Positions 56,701 through 64,000 of a stretch of DNA of 64,000 nucleotides are shown piece by piece (the stretch's first letter is position 1; the number at the start of each line of letters is the position of its first letter). The translations under genes and the position numbers were made by a program. This DNA comes from Histoplasma ohiense. Lineage: Eukaryota; Ascomycota; Eurotiomycetes; Onygenales; Ajellomycetaceae. A model generated the notes under the pieces. That model made no database searches and had not been told where the DNA came from. It saw only the letters and a list, made by a program, of their open reading frames with translations. The stretch covers positions 2,542,001 to 2,606,000 of the forward strand of contig JAEVHH010000001.1 in assembly GCA_017607445.1 (NCBI GenBank). The letters run 5' to 3'.

Positions 56701-58387
56701 ATGGAGGATATCATTTCGAGTGGCCCTCCTTGTCATTCGGACCAGAAGGGCTATAAACTTCAACGTATTTCAAAGGACGTTATCCCATCCTGGGGCAGGC
56801 GGAGCCATGTCCCTCGATTTCGGGGCGCACTGTCTCTTGCGATAATGCTGGCATGCCCTGCTGCCATTATCTTCTGGTATGTGACGCTACACCATTTTGA
56901 TGGCTCATTATTGTCAGCCTCCGTGGCGCTCAGGAACAAGGGGTTCATTTCCTTTTATCGCGAATACTGCCCCGTCCTTAGTCTGAGAGCTACTCTTGTC
57001 TACGGAGCTTGGGTTCTTTTTCAAGCGCTGCTGTACAGTTTTCTCCCAGGGTCTACATATGAAGGACAGCCCACCCCTGCTGGAAATATCCTCAAGTACA
57101 AAATCAACGGGTTGTTGGCTGTCGTTGTCACTGTGCTCCTGTTTGGCGCGATAAGTCTGCGGGGTGGTATTCTTGCTTCATCATTTGTCGCCACAAATTG
57201 GGGTGCATTTCTCGCCATATTCAATATTTACGGCTTGTTTCTCACTCTAGCTTTCTACCTTAAAGCCCACATTTCGCCATCACATCCAGAAGACAGAAAG
57301 TTCAGCGGTTAGATCACGCAGCGTTGACTTTATTGTTAGAATTTTGCCACACTGACATTTCCACAGGGTCTCCCATCTACGACTTGTATATGGGAATCGA
57401 GCTCAACCCGCGGTTGGGCCAATCATGGGACATGAAACTTTTCCACAATGGCCGTCCTGGTATTATTGGTTGGATATTAATGTGAGACCCCCAAATGTTT
57501 TCCTAGTTGGCGTTGGATGAGCTAACAACAATTCTATTTTTCATAGTGACATGTCCTTCACCGCGCTCCAATTTTTACGGCATGGATACATTACGAGCTC
57601 AATTATCACTGCCGACATCCTTCACCTGGTTTATATTATAGACTTCTTCTTCAATGAGCATTGGTGTGTTTTCTTCAAAGGCAAAATTTTGAAATGTCTC
57701 TTCTAAAAATAAATGCGAGTTAGGTACCTCAAAACCCTCGATATGGCTCATGACCATGTCGGATTTTATTTGGCTTGGGGCTCGGCAGCCTGGCTTCCCA
57801 CCATCTACACCTTGCAGCCCCAATTTCTGGCAATTCACCCAGTGTCTCTCTCCCCTATTGCTGCAGCTACGATTTTGACCACTGGGCTTGGTGGATATGC
57901 TCTGTTCCGGTCCGCAAATGACCAGAAATACCTCGTGCGTGAAACCCAGGGCAAATGTTTAATATGGGGGAGGGCGCCAAAGTATATCCAATGCAAGTAT
58001 AAGACCACAGATGGATCGACGCACAAATCCATTATTCTATGTTCCGGTACGTTGAAACACTGTGCCAGCGCTCTTTTTTAAAACTACCACCTGTAGTAGT
58101 TGTGTGAATTTTGTTGCTGAACCGTCCATTGCGCATTCTTTTTCATGATAGGATGGTGGGGAGTTGTCCGTCATGCAAACTACTTGGGTGATCTCATCTT
58201 GTCCTACGCAATGTGTGCTACCTGCGGGTTCACTCACTTGCTCCCGTGGACATACGCCATATTCATGACAACGATACTCGTCCACCGGTGCTATCGAGAT
58301 GAGCAGCGATGCGCCAGGAAATACGGGAAGACCTGGGAGGAATACTGTGAGAAAGTCCGATGGAGAATCATTCCTGGCATCTTCTAG
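56701..58387 (+). CDS. Delta7-sterol reductase-like enzyme (DHCR7 type, ERG4/ERG24 family)
   Basis: Five exons: 56701-57307, 57367-57481, 57547-57663, 57724-58046, 58152-58387; 465 residues. Donors GTTAGA, GTGAGA, GTGTGT, GTACGT, all with AG acceptors. It is a polytopic ER enzyme using NADPH. Visible signatures: TPAGNILKYKINGL; GIELNPRLGQSWDMKLFHNG; HWYLKTLDMAHDHVGFYLAW, rebuilt across intron 3; LIWGRAPKYIQCKYKTTDG; GWWGVVRHANYLGDLILSYA; and the end HRCYRDEQRCARKYGKTWEE then VRWRIIPGIF. The TDG loop after KYK, the LLPWTY segment and HRCxRDExRCxxKYG match 7-dehydrocholesterol reductase more closely than Erg24 (C14) or Erg4 (C24). Ergosterol itself keeps its Delta7 bond, so the physiological substrate is open; C14 reductase activity remains an alternative. 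Confidence 0.85.
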
Positions 58388-59777
58388 ATGCTATCTGGTG
58401 TGCGAGATTGGATTTATTCTATTAGATCAGGACCTATTGTGTTTTTATAACAACTCCCAAAGGATTGCTGTTATGCGAGAAGGGTGAAGTCCGCGATCCG
58501 GACATGAGCGAGACAAGGTGTGGGAATGAAATTAATAAATTATGGACGAGTTGCCTCGATATCGATAATTAAGTTAGATATTCGAAGCCGTTATTATTAT
58601 CCTTAACGCGGGAAACTGGATAGAAATCTAGAAACCAAAAATCAAACTGCCGATTCCGGCATGACAACTGAATATACATATGTAATTGGAACATATATGG
58701 GATCAAAATACCTCTGTACTTCACATATCTATATGACATTCTCGTCGCGTGGTTGCAGAACAAGCCATAGGTCAGCCAACACTAACAAGCTCCAAGGTGG
58801 AGATCTTTGAAAAGAGTAAAAGTATTGCCCACGAAAAAAAAACCGTCTGTACAGTAAGTAACCTCTGGCTGGTTTAACCACCAAGCGCCGATCATTCATG
58901 AGACGGCATTGCAGAATTGCATCTCCTGAGAATCCGGTGGCGGTTCTAGACAATCAAACAGCAAAGATTATTTCGGAAAATGCCCAGTCCTTGGTGGACA
59001 ATGACCCATGGGCGCATCCGGAGCGTTCATGTCTCACACCTGGAGCCCCTTATTACTAATGCACGTTCATTTTCAAGGTTGTTAAATAACCATCCCCAAC
59101 TTCAGGTTAGAGAGTTAGAATCTGAAAAAGCCTGCATGCACTCGATTAGAATGAGGGAGGAGGATGGAAATGCAGGCTAGAAATCCTCAAAGGGTGTTGT
59201 AATTGCGAACGGATGCTCGAAGCAAGGGCGTCAAGCAAGCTATATTTGATGTGATGTTCTGTCGCCTGTGAGAACTTGGATGTTGGGATTCGGCGGTTGG
59301 CCAGTCCATTTCTGAATTCACGCGCGCTTAACGCTAGACGCACCCGAGGGTTCTGCTCTGCATTGAAAGGGAGAAATGAATTATGGTTCTATCGTGCAAG
59401 TCCTCAATACTTTCTCTACCTTTCGCATATGAAATTGATTTACATCCGGGTATCTGAGCCTTTTCTCCTTTCTTTGCTCAATGTATTAAAGAGGTTGCTT
59501 GTTTCATAATAATTGTTTAGGCGGCTGGGTCGGATAAATATTTAAAACTCTTGGCTTCATCAATTCTTCCGCAGTACCCAAACAACGAATATTCCGCATC
59601 TTCTACCCACCGCTCCAAGGTTGCTATTCTCAGCCCTCTCTTTTTTTTTTTTTTTTTTTGAAACTGCCTCCGAAAGCCACGCGAGCACATGCGTTTCACC
59701 CGTGTTAAACTCCAGAGCGTGTCCCAAATGCCCTCGCGGGTCATTCCTGCGCAGGAGGGCAAAGCCCAGTTTTTCGA
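58388..59777. other. Intergenic region with a T19 tract
   Basis: No supported gene. A run of 19 T lies at 59641-59659, in the presumed leader of the phosphatase gene. The frames at 58980-59180 and 59276-59509 have no domain. Confidence 0.45.
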
Positions 59778-61175
59778 ATGGACACGGCTATAGTCGCCGG
59801 AACAAGTGGCCTACGGAGCCTGTGTCCAATGCAGCTGTGGAACATAGTAGGATCCTGTCGGTCGCTCTTGTCCAGACCGGCTGCGTTTCGAGCGAATTTT
59901 CAATCCCCGTGCCCATTCCCCGGTACGCACTGGCGGAGCACAGGGTCGACGAGGTCGTTCCACTCGAGCCCTTTCACTCTATCAGGACGCCGCATAACGT
60001 ATCGCATCGCTGCATCCGCGTCTGGAAAAGGACAAAGATTTTCTCCCACGAAAAATGTCATTAGTTTTAGGCCGGAAAAGGATGCGGCTTTAGGCCTGCA
60101 GGTGGGGACAACGCCTTTCGCCCGGAGGATGTCCCGGTTTGATAGTGGAGAGGATGCTTTTTTTGTGAGCAAGGTGAACGGTGAACCCAACACTGTTGCT
60201 TTTGGCGTGGCAGATGGTGTAGGAGGTTGGTCCCAATCCGGTGTGGACCCGGCGGATTTCTCCCATGCCCTCTGCAGCAACATGGCTCAGGCCGCTTTAG
60301 ATTGGAATACAAAAGTAGAAAAATTGAGCCCCAGGGCTCTGATGCAGGCCGGCTATGAGAGATGCTTAGCAGATCAATCTATTTTTGCAGGTGGAAGTAC
60401 CGCTAGCATTGGCATTGGGCATGATGATGGGAGAGTGGAACTTGCGAAGTATGTAAATATCCTGTCTATTTCGCTACATGACGAAGCCCTGTGTATGACC
60501 TTGTAATGTTGACAGCAAATATTCGATTCCAGCCTCGGAGATTCAGGATCCATTTTTTGCCGACTAGCAGCCATTCATCAGTACTCCATTTCTCAAACGC
60601 ACGCTTTCAATGCTCCGTACCAGCTCTCCTTGATACCGCCGCTCATCCGAATCCAATCGTCAATGTTCGGAGGTCAAATCTTCGAGGATTTCCCCTGTCA
60701 TGCGAGTGTAACTAATTTGAAAATGCAGCATGGTGACGTGCTCATTCTAGCAACGGACGGCGTCCTCGACAACCTTTTCAACCAGGATATTTTAAATATC
60801 ATAACAGACCAAATGATAACTGCTGGTGCTTGGAACGTTACTTCGGAGTCGGGGATTAGCGTTGCCGCTGATCTTGATAGATTCACTCACGAAGGCGGCC
60901 TTGTTCAAGCCCCCAGAGTCTCCACATCGGCGAACGACTCTCAATCCAAGCAACCGATATCTAACCCTCAAACGAGATTCCTTCCGTTGCAGGATCGCCT
61001 CGCTCTTACAGTCGTTCGGCAGGCGAAAGTTTCCAGCATGGATCGTCATAGAGACGGCCCATTTGCGAAGGAAGCTCAGCGATATTACCCTTGGGATAAA
61101 TGGAGAGGTGGTAAAATCGATGATATCTGTGCCGTCGTCGTCGTTGCGGTTGAAGAGGGGAGAGCAGAGTCATGA
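59778..61175 (+). CDS. PTC7: PP2C-type phosphatase, Ptc7/Azr1-like, mitochondrial
   Basis: Two exons, 59778-60448 and 60533-61175; 437 residues. Donor GTATGT, acceptor TTCCAG. The first 60 residues are rich in Arg/Ser with no acidic residues, as in mitochondrial targeting; an internal ATG at 59829 would also give a presequence. Catalytic PP2C motifs follow: DSGEDAFFV (metal-binding Asp), FGVADGVGGWSQSGVDPADF, AGGSTASIGIG, NLGDSGSIFCR (rebuilt across the intron), DVLILATDGVLDNLF, and the final DDICAVVVVAV with the last metal ligands. Ptc7 dephosphorylates Coq7 and other mitochondrial proteins, promoting coenzyme Q synthesis. A long insert (DLDRFTHEGGLVQAPRV and onward) before the last motif seems specific to fungi. 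Confidence 0.88.
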
Positions 61176-61811
61176 TGAAACTCCCCGCTGAACTGCATTC
61201 CGGCTCAGAGAGTAACAGTACTTGAAAAAAGATGGATTATATGGTATAAATCTGACGCCACTCGGAAATCGGCATGTCGGTACCGCTTTGGAACCCATAG
61301 AACGGAAAGAAATGGTCACAAATGACTACTCAGGACAGTTTTGTTTTCATATCCTTAATACTTTGCAAGCTCTTGTCAGGAGGGCTGTGTTGGCGCATGT
61401 TAAAGATGGTTGGGTTAGAGACGGGTGTCAACTCACATGCCCCAAATTTTCAAACAGAAAAGGCCTTTGTGTGCATCGTCATCCGCTCAGAGGGAAATGA
61501 CCCAAAGAACCTAAAAAATTATTTCCTTATAGACTGTACATAAAGCAACATGCTGTACGAATACTGTACACATTATTTTATATAGATTTGTATGCTTTGA
61601 ATGTAATCTAAGAAGTTTGTATACCATCAGTTTTCGTGCTTCGATCTTGGAACCCCTCGCCCCGGTGGCCGTGTATGAACTCGGATAGCTTGAGGATGAG
61701 GACTACATGACTATCTACAACTTCTTTATCATGATTCCCAACCTGACCCAGCGCCCTTGCCAGTCTCCAGGGATAGAGCTGACTTAGAGCTGATGTCTTT
61801 TCATTGGCCTC
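61176..61811. other. Convergent intergenic region
   Basis: 3' flanks of PTC7 and the PQ-loop gene. The frame 61222-61500 has no recognisable domain. Confidence 0.5.
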
Positions 61812-63062
61812 TTATGGCTCTTGCACAGCAGTGTCTCTCCTCCTCAGCGTGCCCGTTGTCCCAGACGCTGTTTGAAACACAGAGGTAGACGACGGCACCT
61901 CCCGAAGATAAATTTGTTGGGGTTGTTGTGTAGCAGGTTCATTTTCTTCACTCTCAGACTCTTCTTCCGCACAATATCCCCATGCTCTGGCTTTCTTCTT
62001 GATCCAGGGGGAGAAATTCATAAAGAAACCACACGCACAGATTCCCAACCAAAAGGCTAGCTCGCTTCCGTAGATGGCCATCCCGAGTATATCAAGTGTA
62101 GGTTGGTATACTAGATTGAATTGTTAGACAAGGTGGTATCGGCATAGGAGATGATATAACTACTGAGTGATCTTTTTGCAATAGGGAGTGGTGAGAGGGG
62201 AACGGGGCCGTAGTTTTAAATGAAGCATACAGATAGAAACCAGCGAAAATAAATCACCCGCCGCATCGATGGCCACAAACAGGAAACTTATTCCCCGCAC
62301 AGTCCGATGGATATATATGTCCCAGTAGTGCCTAAGCACACCAGCAACGAGGAGACAGGCGCTTAAAATGGCCATCATGGTGATGGGCCATTGGACTTCG
62401 TGATGCTTTGCGATTCGGAGCAAAAATATTAGGGCGGCTTGGACACCGCCGAACACGGCGCAGAGAATAAAAACAGTAATGAGACATTTTTTCACGGGCC
62501 ATTTCTGAAATACATATATGTGTATGCGTATGCTTTAGCAATGCGTGCTCGAGAGCAATGTAGGGGGGTGGGGTGGATATAAGACCAAAATGATAAAATC
62601 AATGTGTATACTTTTCCATAATACATGCACTGCGTCCACGTTGCGAGACTCAGCAGCGTTAAAATCTGAGGCTGGATCCGCAGGGCAATGTTGAACTCCT
62701 CAACTATATTGTATGTCCCAAGCGGAACGCCAGCAATTGCCCATAGAATCATCATCGAAGGCTGTAGACCCTCGGTGTGGTGGCGCCGATGGTTTACTGC
62801 GATTTGAGGGAGTAGCTGGGAAAACAAATGGTTAACGTTATTCGATCTCTCGGTGGAGGATTCAGAGCCATACATCCCCCAAATCTGCTTACCTGGATAC
62901 ACCAGCAGACCTGCCGTTGCTGTTAGAACTTGAATTCAGGAATGGTAAAAATTATATCCAGAGACTGGGGAGGGATGAGTAAACAAAGAGGAGTTAACCA
63001 CCGCGATTTGAGCTTACAGCGCCAATGGTGCCCAAAACATTTGCTGCAACAGGGACATCCAT
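61812..63062 (-). CDS. PQ-loop repeat membrane protein
   Basis: Five exons: 63062-63018, 62909-62892 (18 nt), 62815-62612, 62504-62231, 62110-61812; 279 residues. Donors GTAAGC, GTAAGC, GTATAC and GTATGC. The rebuilt start is MDVPVAANVLGTIGAVCWC, leading into the first PQ loop, LLPQIAVNHRRHHTEGLQPS. Further segments are AGVPLGTYNIVEEFNIALRI, HYWDIYIHRTVRGISFLFVA (second repeat region) and YQPTLDILGMAIYGSELAF. About seven transmembrane helices are expected, then a cytosolic acidic tail. PQ-loop proteins of this kind include vacuolar/lysosomal cationic amino-acid and cystine exporters; this subfamily has no firm substrate. Every splice junction is in phase. Confidence 0.85.
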
Positions 63063-63560
63063 GTTATACATTAATACAAGTTGTTGAGAACATGAGGCTT
63101 GATTGGATATTGACATTCGTGAAGGTTGATAAGTTTGAAGTTTGCCATTCGCATATTGACTTGGCGTTTGCATAGTAAACCGACCCAACAACAATGACGA
63201 GCATGAGAATAATAATATTTGGGGTTCGCTGTTTCCACAAGAAAGTATCTAATTGAAAAAACCATTACGACATACATGGGACACACGTTAAAAAATATGA
63301 GCCCGAGGAATTAAGGTCAAAACGCGCCCTGCACATGCATAATAGAGAGATATAAAAGTGAGAACTAGCTATGTTTGATAGCCAACTTGATGAGGAAGAA
63401 CTGTCTGGGACAACGAAGCCACAGACACAGTAGATCGGTTGAAAAGAAGGCTAAAGAATCAACCGATATTATTCAAGAGCTTAGGCTACTTTCGGCTATA
63501 TCCAATCAATGTAAACCTATCCGTACATTGGTTGAGAATTAAGGCCCGCTTAGTTCAGAT
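63063..63560. other. Intergenic region
   Basis: Upstream of the PQ-loop gene and 3' flank of the gene at the right edge. No gene seen. Confidence 0.45.
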
Positions 63561-64000
63561 TCAGAGTGGAGTCCCGCCCTTCTTTGCACCGGGAAATGTA
63601 TCCAGCAACACATCCCAAATAGGCTTGCCGCCCTTGGTTAGGTCAGCCATTGCGGGACAGCCGAGATCAAGGAGAGGAGTGTTGATAGTCTCGGTCAGGA
63701 GCTTGAGTGGGGCTTCGAGGGTAGCGACGGTGCTAGATAGAACGTTTGGAGCGAAGGTTTTGATGAACTGGAGAAGGAAGCAGATGAGATTGTTATCTTC
63801 GAGAATATGGCCGGCGTTTGCAATCCCGCTTGTGAGATTGCCAAGGTCGATACCGGCGAAAGTGTTGATTTTACCCATGTTACCGCCGATGCTTCAATGT
63901 GAAGGTGTTATTAGTATGTGTGCTTTTTGTACACGACCATATACTGAGATCTATTTACGCCTGGAATGGTAGTTAAGGTCAGCAGCCTTGGAAGAACTAA
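63561..64000 (-). CDS. 3' end of an unrecognised gene, running off the window
   Basis: The last exon (63891-63561) reads IGGNMGKINTFAGIDLGNLT, ANAGHILEDNNLICFLLQFI, LEAPLKLLTETINTPLLDLG and CPAMADLTKGG before a stop. The exon at the window edge reads SKAADLNYHS. The two join in frame only if the intron uses a GC donor (63960-63892, AG|GCGTAA to GAAG|C). I recall similar C-termini in secreted fungal proteins of unknown function but cannot name the family. The hydrophobic helices and single Cys are compatible with a secreted or lumenal protein; the N-terminus lies outside the window. Confidence 0.55.

Noticed and set aside
56701..58387. Calling this gene ERG24 (C14-sterol reductase)
   Set aside because: The TDG loop, HRCxRDExRCxxKYG and PGIF end fit the DHCR7 branch better; kept only as an alternative.

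Overview
The window is nuclear DNA of a filamentous ascomycete. Genes carry several short GT-AG introns (about 55-200 nt) and sit on both strands without operons. Products such as COP9 subunit 8, PmtC/Pmt4, Sla1 and the Coa3-Pta1 pair read like Eurotiomycetes; I lean towards Onygenales, but this is inference from remembered protein similarity, with no database search. I rebuilt exon structures by hand: every complete spliced model listed with exon boundaries keeps an intact reading frame with a codon total divisible by three.

Left part (1-6.6 kb): gene-poor. It holds scattered stretches that look like eroded coding sequence, and one convincing new two-exon gene (5242-4882, minus) for a small secreted protein with eight cysteines.

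Middle (6.6-47.8 kb): ordinary housekeeping gene space. In order: COA3 (-), PTA1/symplekin (+), a TPR protein (-), STT3 (-), CSN8 (+), ATP synthase subunit e (-), dynein intermediate chain (+), a Dal5/Tna1-type MFS transporter (-), a conserved unknown (+), PMT4 (+), pirin (+), YOS9 (+), SLA1 (+), a BTB/POZ protein (-), JAC1 (-), an AIG2-like protein (+) and an F-box protein (+). Three of these act on ER glycoproteins: STT3 (N-glycan transfer), PMT4 (O-mannosylation) and YOS9 (glycan-reading ERAD lectin). COA3, ATP synthase e and JAC1 are mitochondrial. Several pairs are divergent and share short promoters (STT3/CSN8 about 350 nt, ATP synthase e/dynein about 340 nt).

Repeat island (48.2-53.6 kb): AT-rich DNA and a broken, nested retroelement. 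A copia-type gag and a copia-type protease flank pieces of a gypsy-type gag, a zinc knuckle and a second protease motif, all on the minus strand, with an initiator-tRNA-like primer binding site at the right edge. A degraded coding fragment and a diverged direct repeat lie to its right.

Right part (53.7-64 kb): PRP4 splicing factor (-), a sterol reductase that reads as the Delta7 (DHCR7) type rather than ERG24 (+), a PTC7-like PP2C phosphatase (+), a PQ-loop membrane protein (-), and the 3' part of an unrecognised gene (-) running off the right edge.
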